Below are positions 28,919 through 37,636 of a DNA stretch of 64,000 bases, in pieces (position 1 is the first letter of the stretch; every line of letters starts with the position of its first letter). The DNA lies in NCBI GenBank assembly GCA_036262055.1, contig DATAJP010000002.1, positions 242,177 to 306,176 on the forward strand, in the 5' to 3' direction. The notes under the pieces are model-generated. The model worked only from the letters and a program-made list of their open reading frames with translations, was not told where the DNA came from and ran no database searches. The stretch is from Ignavibacteria bacterium. GTDB lineage: Bacteria > Bacteroidota > Ignavibacteria > Tepidaquicellales > Tepidaquicellaceae. Both the position numbers and the translations under genes were made by a program.

Positions 28919-30049
28919 ATGATTTTAAAAGCTGATTGCATATATTTTCCGGGTGACCGGCCTTGTAAACCGCATAAAACAACGGGTGTGCTTTGTCCCG
29001 ATTGTGATTTATATACACCCATGGGATTCAGAATTTTAATTATAAAGCTCGATGCAATCGGTGATGTGCTCCGCACGACATCAATTCTTCATTCGCTCAA
29101 GAAAAAATACACCGATTCATATATTGTCTGGCTTACAAAAAATAATGCAAAGGATTTATTTAAGAATAATGATTTAGTGAACGAAATTTTTGTTTATGAA
29201 AACATCGCTACTGAAACGAATTTGGATGTTGAGGAATTTGATTTGGTAATTAATCTTGACCCTTCTCCCGTAAGTGCTGCGCTTGCAACAAAAGCAAACG
29301 GAAAAGAAAAAATCGGATTCGGCTTAAAGCCAAACGGAAAAGTTTTTACTTTTAATGATGAGGCAATAGAATGGTTTGAGATGGGTGCTTTTGATAACTT
29401 AAAAAAAGCGAATACAAAAACATATCAGCAGATTATTCACGAAATTTGCAGTCTTGATTATGATAAGGGAGAAATAATTGTTAAGCTTAACGACGTCGAG
29501 CAGAAATTCAGCGATGAGTATTTAAAAAATCTTGAAAAATATAATTTTGATATTATCATCGGGATAAATCCCGGTGCAAGCGATAGATGGGAATATAAAA
29601 AATGGCGTGAAGACGGGTACATTGAGCTTATAAATAAAATTCAAGCACAATATAACGCGTGCATATTACTTTATGGCGGTGAAGAAGAAAAAGAATTACT
29701 TGAGGCGTTAAGTTCTTCAAGTAAAAATATTATTAGTACTGGAAGCAATAATTCTTTGAGACAATTTATTGCCTTAATGAATGTTCCGCAAATTTTCATC
29801 ACAGGTGATACGCTCGCTCTGCACATTGCAACAGCATTGAAGAAAGAAGTAATTTGTTTGTTCGGTCCAACTTCATATAACGAAATTGAAGATTACGGAA
29901 GAATTACGAAAGTTGTGCCATATGAATTGGAATGTCTGGTTTGCTATAAGATGACGTGCGACTTTGTTCCGAACTGCATGCAGGTGATTACTGCAGATAT
30001 GGTTTTTGAACAGGTAAAACAAAAAATTAATAAAATAAAAAACGGTTAA
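28919..30049 (+). CDS. Glycosyltransferase family 9 protein with N-terminal cysteine motif
   Basis: Heptosyltransferase-like GT9 enzyme. The core has IIKLDAIGDVLRTTSIL, the GINPGASDRWEYKKW nucleotide-sugar loop and TGDTLALHIATALK. Ahead of it are about 36 extra residues containing Cys7, Cys16, Cys26 and Cys29 (ADCIYFPGDRPCKPH and CPDC), which could bind zinc or an Fe-S cluster. A second group, ECLVCYKMTC, lies near the C-terminus. It probably adds a sugar to LPS core or a related glycolipid. It starts five bases after the GT4 gene, and its stop overlaps the next start by one base. Confidence 0.85.
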   Translation: MILKADCIYFPGDRPCKPHKTTGVLCPDCDLYTPMGFRILIIKLDAIGDVLRTTSILHSLKKKYTDSYIVWLTKNNAKDLFKNNDLVNEIFVYENIATETNLDVEEFDLVINLDPSPVSAALATKANGKEKIGFGLKPNGKVFTFNDEAIEWFEMGAFDNLKKANTKTYQQIIHEICSLDYDKGEIIVKLNDVEQKFSDEYLKNLEKYNFDIIIGINPGASDRWEYKKWREDGYIELINKIQAQYNACILLYGGEEEKELLEALSSSSKNIISTGSNNSLRQFIALMNVPQIFITGDTLALHIATALKKEVICLFGPTSYNEIEDYGRITKVVPYELECLVCYKMTCDFVPNCMQVITADMVFEQVKQKINKIKNG

Positions 30050-30855
30050 TGCAATACGATCCGGTCAAAAAAGTTTTTGGCGACATTGTTTCAAAAAATG
30101 TTTTCTTAAGAAAAGTTTTCTACTGGCTTCTCGACTTAATGTTTCTGCGTTCATGGCACGTGAGAAAACAGATAAAAAAATTATTCCCTCCCAATAAGAA
30201 AATGTATATCTTCGATGCGGGAATGGGCTTCGGGCAGTATTCTTACTTCATGGCAAAACGTTATAAGAATTCAAAAATTCTTGCAATCGATGTTAAAGAT
30301 GAGCAGGTTGCAGACTGCAAATATTTTTTTGACAAGACAGGTTACGGAAACAGAGTAAAATTCGAGATTGCAGATTTATTGACAATAAACTATCAAAACG
30401 AGTTTGATTTTATTTTATCGGTCGATGTTATGGAGCACATACACGAAGATCAGTTAGTATTCAATAATTTTTTTAAAGCGCTTAAGCCGGGCGGAAAGCT
30501 TTTGGTGAACACCCCATCAAATCTCGGCGGCAGTGATGCAGAGTCGGAAGATGATGCGAGCTTCATAGAAGAACACGCGCGCAATGGTTACTCAAAAGAA
30601 GATATAACGGAAAAGCTCAACAAAGCGGGATTAAAGATTAAGCATTTTAATTACACATACGGCAAGTGGGGAAATATTTCATGGAGATGGGGAATTAAGT
30701 ACCCGATTCTGATGGCAGGAAAATCGAAGCTGTTGATTTTAATTTTGCCGTTTTATTATTTATTTACTTTATGGTTCGTGTTAATTTTAATGTGGATGGA
30801 TGTTCATACCGACAACAAAGAAGGAACAGGCATTTTGCTCGTTGCAGAAAAATAA
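30049..30855 (+). CDS. Class I SAM-dependent methyltransferase
   Basis: SAM-binding motif I is FDAGMGFGQYSYF (near residue 55), followed by an acidic residue at the end of strand 2 (LAIDVKD) and DFILSVDVMEHIHE with the LKPGGKLLVNTPS block. Length 268. Two hydrophobic stretches near the C-terminus (about 222-250) suggest membrane association. Embedded between two glycosyltransferases with translational coupling to the GT9 gene (TAATG), it may methylate a glycan or lipid carrier. Substrate unknown. Confidence 0.82.
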   Translation: MQYDPVKKVFGDIVSKNVFLRKVFYWLLDLMFLRSWHVRKQIKKLFPPNKKMYIFDAGMGFGQYSYFMAKRYKNSKILAIDVKDEQVADCKYFFDKTGYGNRVKFEIADLLTINYQNEFDFILSVDVMEHIHEDQLVFNNFFKALKPGGKLLVNTPSNLGGSDAESEDDASFIEEHARNGYSKEDITEKLNKAGLKIKHFNYTYGKWGNISWRWGIKYPILMAGKSKLLILILPFYYLFTLWFVLILMWMDVHTDNKEGTGILLVAEK

Positions 30856-30861
30856 AATAAA

Positions 30862-32208
30862 TTGTTCGAGTCTTTAAACAAATTGACAAAAAAACAAAAG
30901 CAATATTTAATGTTAATATTGCTTTTTTCATTTGCGGTAAAAATTATTCTCGCGTTCACAGTCCGCGAAGAAATTCGCTCCGATAGTCTTGATTACTACC
31001 AGCTTGCACAAAGCATAAACAATACAGGTGAATACACCTTCGAAGGAAAAACTACTGCGCGGAATATTCCCGGCTATCCGTTTTTCATTGCTATGATTTT
31101 CAAAGTTTTTGGTGAAAATATTTTATGTGTAAAGTTCATTCAATCCATAATAGAAATTTTCACCTGTCTGCTTTTCTTTTTGCTGTGTCTCAAATTTCTT
31201 GATACCAAATATTCGTTAATCACTCTTGCAATATTTGCTTTCTTTCCTTCCAATGTTTTATACAGCCAGACTTTATTAAGCGAGCCGTTATTTAATTTCT
31301 TTGAAATACTGCTTTTGTATTTATGTCTGCGAAGCGGAACGTTGAATACAGGTAAAATAATTTTACTCGGATTGCTTTGGGGAGCGGCAATAATGATTCG
31401 CAGCAGCTTTGCATTATCAGTGTTCATAGTTCCATTGTTCATTTTCTTCCACCAGAGAAAATTATTCGAAGGTTATGCTAAAAACCGATTAAATAAATCT
31501 ATTAAATATTCGGTTTTATTTTTAGTCGGAGTTTTCATTTTTGTGTTTCCATGGATGCTGCGGAATAAAATAGAGCTGGGTGGGTTTTCTCTTGCGACTC
31601 AGGCAGGATTTACTTTTTGGGGCGGAAGCAATCCCAATGCAACAGGCACGTGGTATTATCAAATCGAAGAATCAAACCCGTTATTCAATGAACAGGATGA
31701 AATAAAAAAAGATAGAGAGTTCTGGAGACAGGGAATCGATTATGCCATTCACAATCCGCATAAATTTTTAATCGTGGGAGTAAAAAAAATCGGATATTTG
31801 TTTTCAAGCGAAAGGATGATTTTGCTTTACTTCATGCCTGACGAAAACAAAGCCCGGACTTCGACCGAAGTTTATAAATCAATAAATCCATTATATGTCG
31901 CGCTGGTCAATCTTCCCTATTTTGCTGTGATGCTTTTTGGAATCTGGGGACTGCTGACGTTAAAGAAAAATAATTTTCTAATCTGGAGCTTTATTCTTTC
32001 TTGGATGCTGATGTTTTTTCTTTTCGTTGCGCTGTCGAGGTATCATTATGTGCTGATACCGTTTTTTATTCTTGGAACAGGTAACGCTTTATATCTCGGG
32101 AAAAACTTGTTTAAAAATCTTGATATAAAAAGAAAAATAATCGGGATAGCGTTTTGTTTGTTTGTAATAGGAGTGTGGATTTCAGAATTTTATCTGCTGT
32201 ATAAATAA
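30862..32208 (+). CDS. GT39/ArnT-like membrane glycosyltransferase
   Basis: Polytopic membrane protein of 448 residues with about 11 hydrophobic helices. After helix 1 comes the acidic SDSLDYYQLAQS segment and then ARNIPGYPFFIA, the conserved arrangement in ArnT/PMT-type enzymes that transfer a sugar from a lipid carrier. The start is TTG at 30862, seven bases after the methyltransferase stop; no ATG is available in the conserved N-terminus. It belongs to the plus-strand glycan cluster. Confidence 0.8.
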   Translation: MFESLNKLTKKQKQYLMLILLFSFAVKIILAFTVREEIRSDSLDYYQLAQSINNTGEYTFEGKTTARNIPGYPFFIAMIFKVFGENILCVKFIQSIIEIFTCLLFFLLCLKFLDTKYSLITLAIFAFFPSNVLYSQTLLSEPLFNFFEILLLYLCLRSGTLNTGKIILLGLLWGAAIMIRSSFALSVFIVPLFIFFHQRKLFEGYAKNRLNKSIKYSVLFLVGVFIFVFPWMLRNKIELGGFSLATQAGFTFWGGSNPNATGTWYYQIEESNPLFNEQDEIKKDREFWRQGIDYAIHNPHKFLIVGVKKIGYLFSSERMILLYFMPDENKARTSTEVYKSINPLYVALVNLPYFAVMLFGIWGLLTLKKNNFLIWSFILSWMLMFFLFVALSRYHYVLIPFFILGTGNALYLGKNLFKNLDIKRKIIGIAFCLFVIGVWISEFYLLYK

Positions 32209-32220
32209 ATTTTAAAGACT

Positions 32221-32261
32221 GGGATGACCCAAAGGGTTCCCCCCGCCTGCGCGGGAATGAC
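32221..32261. repeat. Interspersed palindromic repeat
   Basis: GGGATGACCC followed by CCCGC/GCGGG around a CTGC loop and ending GGAATGAC. It is a copy of the element family seen at 14813, 54083, 54664 and 54837. It lies in the 67-base gap between two membrane glycosyltransferase genes. Confidence 0.65.
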
Positions 32262-32275
32262 TTCAATAATATTGA

Positions 32276-33586
32276 ATGAATCGCTACGCAAAAATAATTT
32301 TATCAATTCTTTTTCTTCTTTCTCTCGCTAATCTCTCATGGAATGTTTATAACATAAGCAAACAAAGTCTGCAGATGGATTTTACTGCTTATTATACTGC
32401 AGGTGAAGTTCAAAAAGCCGGGAAAAGCATTTACGAAAACCAGATTATAAGCGACTGGAATTTGTGGGATGGCGTTTCGGTTTTTAAGCATAGCAGATTT
32501 TTATATCCACCGTCGGTGGCTTATATTTTTGAAGTATTTACACTATTTGATTACAAAACCGCGAAGACCCTATGGAATATTCTAAACGTTGTATTCTGTT
32601 TTTTATCTGTATGGGTGTTAATAAGCACATTTAACCTTAAAAAAGACAAAACTTCATTATTAGTTTATGGAATACTTCTGTTAAACTTCTTTCCGATTTA
32701 CACAATGATTGAACGGGGACAGATAAGCGGATTGGCGTTGCTGTTAATTTGTTTTTCAATCAAGTTTTCGTATTACGATAATAAAAATATTTTAGGAGGA
32801 ATATTTTTTGCTTTAGCTACATTCATAAAATTTAATTTAATCTTAGCATTGCCGTTTTTTATTGTGATGCGAAAATGGAAATTTACAAAATATTACCTTG
32901 CGAGCATGGCTGGATTAATTTTTCTAACTGTCTTGCTGAACGGCAAAGATGCGACATATAACTATTTTGTAAATGAGCTTCCTCGAATAACAGAATACAG
33001 TGAAAGCGGAACTGATGAAATGAAGATTCCTTCTGAAGTTCTTTCGACTTATTTCCAGATGGCACCCGAGGCATTGTCTTTCAAAGATAAAGTTTTATAT
33101 AAGACAGAATACTTAAGTTTTAATTCAAAAGCTTCGCTTGTTTGGGCAATGCAGGGTATAGGAATAACATTAAATTCTAAACTTTTATCTCCAATAATTT
33201 ATATAATTCTATTTATATTAAGTTTTAATGTTTTGCGCAATAATAAGCAAAATAATTACATCGAGTTTATTAAATGGCAGTTAATTTTATTGATTATTTT
33301 ATTGAGCAGCACGTTCACTTGGGTGATGAATCTTGTGTGGTTGATTCCGGTGATACTTATAATTATAAATGCAGATTTTAAAAATAAAGAAAGTAGGTAC
33401 TTAATCGGATTTATTGCAGTTGGATTTGTTTTATCTGCATTACCTGATAATTTATGGAGAATTGATAAAAGTCCGTTTGAAAGTTTTTATAAATTGAAAT
33501 ATGTTATTTCGGAAGTTATAATTTTTGTTTCACTTCTTTGGTTGATTAAGAAATCTTCCCAACTCAAATCTGCTGCTTCTTCTTAA
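32276..33586 (+). CDS. GT87-type (DUF2029) membrane mannosyltransferase family protein
   Basis: Polytopic membrane protein, 436 residues, with about 10 helices. The block [21 protein letters not shown] near residue 30 and [11 protein letters not shown] match the DUF2029/GT87 family, polyprenyl-phosphate-dependent mannosyltransferases. It is the last gene of the plus-strand glycan cluster. Its 3' end overlaps the convergent purE gene by 23 bases. Sugar donor and acceptor not determinable. Confidence 0.75.
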   Translation: MNRYAKIILSILFLLSLANLSWNVYNISKQSLQMDFTAYYTAGEVQKAGKSIYENQIISDWNLWDGVSVFKHSRFLYPPSVAYIFEVFTLFDYKTAKTLWNILNVVFCFLSVWVLISTFNLKKDKTSLLVYGILLLNFFPIYTMIERGQISGLALLLICFSIKFSYYDNKNILGGIFFALATFIKFNLILALPFFIVMRKWKFTKYYLASMAGLIFLTVLLNGKDATYNYFVNELPRITEYSESGTDEMKIPSEVLSTYFQMAPEALSFKDKVLYKTEYLSFNSKASLVWAMQGIGITLNSKLLSPIIYIILFILSFNVLRNNKQNNYIEFIKWQLILLIILLSSTFTWVMNLVWLIPVILIIINADFKNKESRYLIGFIAVGFVLSALPDNLWRIDKSPFESFYKLKYVISEVIIFVSLLWLIKKSSQLKSAASS

Positions 33587-34070
33587 TCTTTTTATTTTTG
33601 AGTAACGACTCTTTCTTGATTCTTTCTTTGAAGGCAACTACTTTTTTCAAAAGTTTTTCATCTGATGTTGAAAGAATTTCTACTGCAAGAAGCGCTGCAT
33701 TCTTGGCGTTGTTAATTGCTACCGTTGCAACTGGTACGCCATAAGGCATTTGCACAATTGAAAGAAGTGAGTCTAAACCTTTCAAAGCTTTGGTTTCAAT
33801 CGGGACACCAATAACCGGAACCGGAGAATAAGCTGCGCTCATTCCGGGCAGATGCGCCGAACCGCCTGCGCCTGCAATTATTACTTTTATTCCGTTCTTA
33901 TATGCTTCCGATGAATACTCTGCCATTAACTGAGGCGTTCTGTGGGCAGATGTAATTTTCATTTCATAAGATACTCCAAATTCTTTCAGCACATCTGCTG
34001 CTTGCTGCATAACAGGCATATCTGAATCAGAGCCCATGATTATTCCCACAATAGGTTTTTGTTTTGCCAT
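33564..34070 (-). CDS. purE: N5-carboxyaminoimidazole ribonucleotide mutase
   Basis: Purine biosynthesis enzyme moving the carboxyl group of N5-CAIR to form CAIR. The N-terminal [10 protein letters not shown] and ITSAHRTP motifs and [12 protein letters not shown] are the active-site elements of PurE. The C-terminus has a lysine-rich tail ([14 protein letters not shown]) beyond the usual length. It abuts the SpoIIE-type phosphatase gene with no gap on the same strand, and its end overlaps the convergent GT87 gene. purK is not in the window; purQ and purS lie about 15 kb away. Confidence 0.94.
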   Translation of the reverse strand: MAKQKPIVGIIMGSDSDMPVMQQAADVLKEFGVSYEMKITSAHRTPQLMAEYSSEAYKNGIKVIIAGAGGSAHLPGMSAAYSPVPVIGVPIETKALKGLDSLLSIVQMPYGVPVATVAINNAKNAALLAVEILSTSDEKLLKKVVAFKERIKKESLLKNKKIKKKQQI

Positions 34071-35513
34071 TTAGTTTCTTCCGATTATTAAAATTGTTAA
34101 GTCATCTCTTTGAATACTGCCATCAGTGAATCTTTCAACATCTTTAGTGAGAATGTTAAGAAGTTGATTTGCAGACTTATCGGTATTTGCGTAAAGAATT
34201 TTTTCAATATTATCAAACCCATATTCATTTTTTTGAGTATTCATTGCTTCATTAACACCATCAGTATATAAAATCAATTTATCATTTTTATTAAAATCAA
34301 ACTTTACTTCCTTATCAGCACCATTTTCAAAAATTGAATCCATAGCTCCGAGTGTTATGCTGTGTTTTTTAATCTTAAAAATCTCATTGGTCGTTCCGGA
34401 AATTTTATATGGCGGCAGATGGCCCGCATTGAAAATCTCGCATTTATTATTTGCGATGTCAATAACTGCGAACACCGCAGTAACAAACATTTTTCTATTC
34501 TGTGTTTTGCGCATCATACGATTTAATTTTTCCATAACGACACGTGGTTCCGATGTATCTTCCAGAATCATATGCATACAGCTTCGCAGTCCTGAAAGCA
34601 AAAGTCCGCTGGCAACACCGTGTCCTGATACGTCACAAATGAACAAACCAATTTTTGTATCTGAAATTTCAAAATAATCAAAATAATCTCCGCCTACTTC
34701 CGTTGCAGGAATCGAGATTCCTGCAATTTCAAATTCATTTGTTTTATGATTATTCCGCGGAAGCATTGAAAGTTGAATTTCCCTTGCGGACGCAAGCTCT
34801 TTCCGCATGCGGATTGTTTCAAAATTTTTCTTATGCTGGTAATCAAATTCGTTACTGAAGTCCCTGTATCTTTTACGCTCAACTAAAATTGAAATCACAA
34901 GAAACATTGCCGTAATAGAAACACCCGGAACAAGCTCATCAACATCAAGGCTCCGGTAAAAAATTAAATCTAAAATCAAAGGACCAAGCGCCGCAATTGA
35001 ATAAAGTATCAGGTATTCATTTCTTGTAAACCTGAAAAACACTATATAAAAACAAAGAATAATGATTGAACCTGAAAAATAATCGGTGTTATCGCTTGAT
35101 GTTTTTACAGTAATGCCCTCTTTTTTTACATCCGACCTTGCTCGTTCAGGTGCGGGAACCATTTCCTGTTTTGGAGGAGGATAAAAGTAGTTAATGAAAT
35201 TTCCACTCTGAATAAACACAAACTGTATTAACAGAAAAATAAAAAGATATTTTCTTATGTTTTCAATATTAAATATCTTTTTATAAAAAATTTTGAGTAA
35301 CACTAAGAATAAAATATTCAGGGACATTACCGGAACATAGATATACCAGATGTGTCTTCCTTCGCCGACACCAATAGCCAAAATAACAATAAATGCTACT
35401 ATCAGAAACCAAAGGAATACCCTCAGGACTCTCAGGTTTTTTTCGTCAAGAATAATAGTATAAGCTTTGTTCTTGGGTAAGTCTAAATATTTATCAATGC
35501 TATATGATACCAA
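34071..35513 (-). CDS. Membrane SpoIIE/PP2C-type serine phosphatase
   Basis: Signal-transduction phosphatase. The N-terminal half has about six hydrophobic helices (residues 28-210), then a coiled segment (about 212-245), then a SpoIIE/RsbU-type PP2C domain with ATEVGGDYFD and ICDVSGHGVASGL near residue 290 and the metal-binding YTDGVNEAMN near 430. It likely dephosphorylates an anti-sigma antagonist; no such partner lies next to it. The start is TTG at 35513. The stop touches the purE start, and yggX lies 9 bases upstream. Confidence 0.88.
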   Translation of the reverse strand: MVSYSIDKYLDLPKNKAYTIILDEKNLRVLRVFLWFLIVAFIVILAIGVGEGRHIWYIYVPVMSLNILFLVLLKIFYKKIFNIENIRKYLFIFLLIQFVFIQSGNFINYFYPPPKQEMVPAPERARSDVKKEGITVKTSSDNTDYFSGSIIILCFYIVFFRFTRNEYLILYSIAALGPLILDLIFYRSLDVDELVPGVSITAMFLVISILVERKRYRDFSNEFDYQHKKNFETIRMRKELASAREIQLSMLPRNNHKTNEFEIAGISIPATEVGGDYFDYFEISDTKIGLFICDVSGHGVASGLLLSGLRSCMHMILEDTSEPRVVMEKLNRMMRKTQNRKMFVTAVFAVIDIANNKCEIFNAGHLPPYKISGTTNEIFKIKKHSITLGAMDSIFENGADKEVKFDFNKNDKLILYTDGVNEAMNTQKNEYGFDNIEKILYANTDKSANQLLNILTKDVERFTDGSIQRDDLTILIIGRN

Positions 35514-35522
35514 ACGGATTTT

Positions 35523-35807
35523 TTATGTTTGTGCAGGAGGAACGTATTCATCCGGAAGCTTGATACCCTCTCCAAAAAAGAATTCTCTCATCTGGTCTTC
35601 AAAAACTTTGTCAGTTGCAGGCGAGCTGAGGTCTAAACGATATTCATTTACAATCATCTTGAAATGTTCAAGAAACATATTGAACGCTTCTTTCGAAACA
35701 TTTTCATAAACTTTTTGTCCAAGCTCACCGGGAATGGGTGGACTCGGAAGTCCGGGTAATTCCTTATTAAGCTTAATGCAATTTACTAATCTTACTTGTT
35801 GTGCCAT
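35523..35807 (-). CDS. yggX: YggX-type iron-trafficking/oxidative-damage protection protein
   Basis: Small cytoplasmic protein of 94 residues matching YggX in length and motifs: conserved Cys10 (VNCIKL), PGELGQKVYENVSKEAF and a C-terminal EFFFGEG. YggX protects Fe-S clusters from oxidation and has been proposed to handle Fe(II). It lies between the 5'-nucleotidase and SpoIIE-type genes with gaps under 10 bases, so all four genes down to purE are probably one transcript. Confidence 0.85.
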   Translation of the reverse strand: MAQQVRLVNCIKLNKELPGLPSPPIPGELGQKVYENVSKEAFNMFLEHFKMIVNEYRLDLSSPATDKVFEDQMREFFFGEGIKLPDEYVPPAQT

Positions 35808-35812
35808 TATTT

Positions 35813-37378
35813 CTAATTTGAATCTTGATTTGAAACGTCAATTATTCTTTTTTCTAAGACTGAATTTATCGTATTTTGTTCTTCAACTGCTTCAATAAAC
35901 ATATCCCTGTCTATTATGTTCGTATCCGTAATAACAATTTCCTGTGAAACGTCTCCGAAATATTTTTTAAACTGTCCAGCCATATAATTATTTGTTGCTA
36001 ATTGATATGTTTTATTTTCATCAATATTCTCACCATTAACGGTTATGCTAATGATAAAATCATCTTCTTTGTTCAGAACTTTTTTAGAATCATAAACTAT
36101 CTCCATACCCGAAGCAACCAGCATATCACTTGAACCTACCTGGTCAATTTCAATAACTCTCTGCTTAATATTATTACGAATCATTTCCTTTAGTGTTTTG
36201 CCGGAAACACCGAATATTGTTATTGTATTTCCAAATGGATTTATTTCCCAAATATCACCAACCGTAATATTTCCCTGCGATAAGCCTTTTCTTATTCCGC
36301 CTGAATTCAAAACAGCAATATCGGAGTTTGTTTTTGCACGGACAACGTCGGCTTCCCACTGTCCTATGTTGCTTTCAGAGCTATACGATTGTTTCCATTC
36401 ACTTTGCAATGTTCCTATAACTCTTTTAAGCGCAGGTTCTATCTCTCTTAGCATATCATCAACCAACGCAGCTGCATGCATATTGTATATGGATGAGTCC
36501 AATAAAGTCTCAACTAAATTTCCTTTATAACTTAAAATAGTATCTTTTGTTATGTCAACATTTAAATTCAGCTTTCCAAGCCATCTGCCGTAAGAACCCG
36601 CCTGAACAATGATAACTCCGTTTTGTATAACAGGTTTGAAAAGCGGTGTATGTGAATGTCCTCCGACAATCACATCCAAATCGCCATAAAATTTTTCTGC
36701 AAGCTTCTGGTCGTTCTCTTTTCCGATGTGCGTAAGCAGGAAAATTAAATCACAGTTTTGATTTTTTAACGCATGAATATTTACAGAAACAACGGAATCA
36801 ACGTTCAGCATTTCAATTTCATCCACACCGGAGGGAAGCACGAGTGTTTTCAAATCAAGTGCAGTAAGTCCTATAATTCCGATTTTTACTCCATTAATTT
36901 CCTTAATAACATATGACTTCCCGAAAGTTTTGTTTTGCGGAGTGAACCAAACGTTAGCAGAAAGATAATCAAAGTTTGCATTCATTAGGGCAGAGTCAAG
37001 ATTGTTTTCTCCGTAATCAAACTCATGATTGCCGAGAACAAACGCATCAAGACCATATAAGTTCAGAAGCTCAATTTGCGATCGTCCTTTTGTGATTGTC
37101 GAAATCGGCGATCCCTGAAAATCATCGCCGCCATTTAACAAAATTGTTTTTCCGTCTCTGTATTTGTTTATGTATCCGAGAAGATTTGCGGTGCCTCCGA
37201 TTATAACAGAATAAGTATTTCCGGCGCTATCTTTTTTGTTGATGCTGTATGACGTATTTCGTGCATGAAAATCATTCCAATGAAGGACCTGAACTTCTTT
37301 TACAACGGCATCATCCTGCGCAAACAGGACTCCTCCTGAAAACAAAAATATAAAAAATGAGAAAATAATTTTTTTCAT
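35813..37378 (-). CDS. Secreted 5'-nucleotidase / UDP-sugar hydrolase family protein
   Basis: Exported metallophosphoesterase. Signal peptide at residues 1-20. The metal-site motifs are LHWNDFHAR, GGDDFQGSP, GNHEFDYG and GGHSHTPL, in the standard order, followed by the C-terminal substrate-binding domain (NSGGIRKGL, WEINPFGNT). Length 521 fits UshA-type enzymes, which hydrolyse nucleotides and UDP-sugars in the periplasm. It is the first gene downstream of tRNA-Pro on the minus strand and the head of the yggX-phosphatase-purE run. Confidence 0.9.
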   Translation of the reverse strand: MKKIIFSFFIFLFSGGVLFAQDDAVVKEVQVLHWNDFHARNTSYSINKKDSAGNTYSVIIGGTANLLGYINKYRDGKTILLNGGDDFQGSPISTITKGRSQIELLNLYGLDAFVLGNHEFDYGENNLDSALMNANFDYLSANVWFTPQNKTFGKSYVIKEINGVKIGIIGLTALDLKTLVLPSGVDEIEMLNVDSVVSVNIHALKNQNCDLIFLLTHIGKENDQKLAEKFYGDLDVIVGGHSHTPLFKPVIQNGVIIVQAGSYGRWLGKLNLNVDITKDTILSYKGNLVETLLDSSIYNMHAAALVDDMLREIEPALKRVIGTLQSEWKQSYSSESNIGQWEADVVRAKTNSDIAVLNSGGIRKGLSQGNITVGDIWEINPFGNTITIFGVSGKTLKEMIRNNIKQRVIEIDQVGSSDMLVASGMEIVYDSKKVLNKEDDFIISITVNGENIDENKTYQLATNNYMAGQFKKYFGDVSQEIVITDTNIIDRDMFIEAVEEQNTINSVLEKRIIDVSNQDSN

Positions 37379-37432
37379 TAAAGGCTTAAGAGTATTAAAA
37401 GATGCGAGAAAAATCAGAATTCCCCCGATTTG

Positions 37433-37506
<74 letters not shown>

Positions 37507-37574
37507 AAAGATTCAATATAAATATACCTTTTTTAGTAAAAAATGAATATTTTATTGAGTTTTTTACAAAAAAC

Positions 37575-37607
37575 AAAGGGAATTCTTAAAACTCAAGAAT
37601 TCCCTTT
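37575..37607 (-). terminator. Rho-independent terminator
   Basis: Thirteen-base perfect stem AAAGGGAATTCTT/AAGAATTCCCTTT with a seven-base loop, followed on the minus strand by GTTTTTTG. It ends the transcript of the secreted propeller gene (stop at 37637). Confidence 0.85.
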
Positions 37608-37636
37608 TGCAACAAAAAACACAGCCGATTAAAATT

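Noticed and set aside
36198..36530. 110-residue plus-strand frame inside the 5'-nucleotidase gene
   Set aside because: Fully antisense to conserved catalytic-domain sequence; no start signals or recognisable domain.
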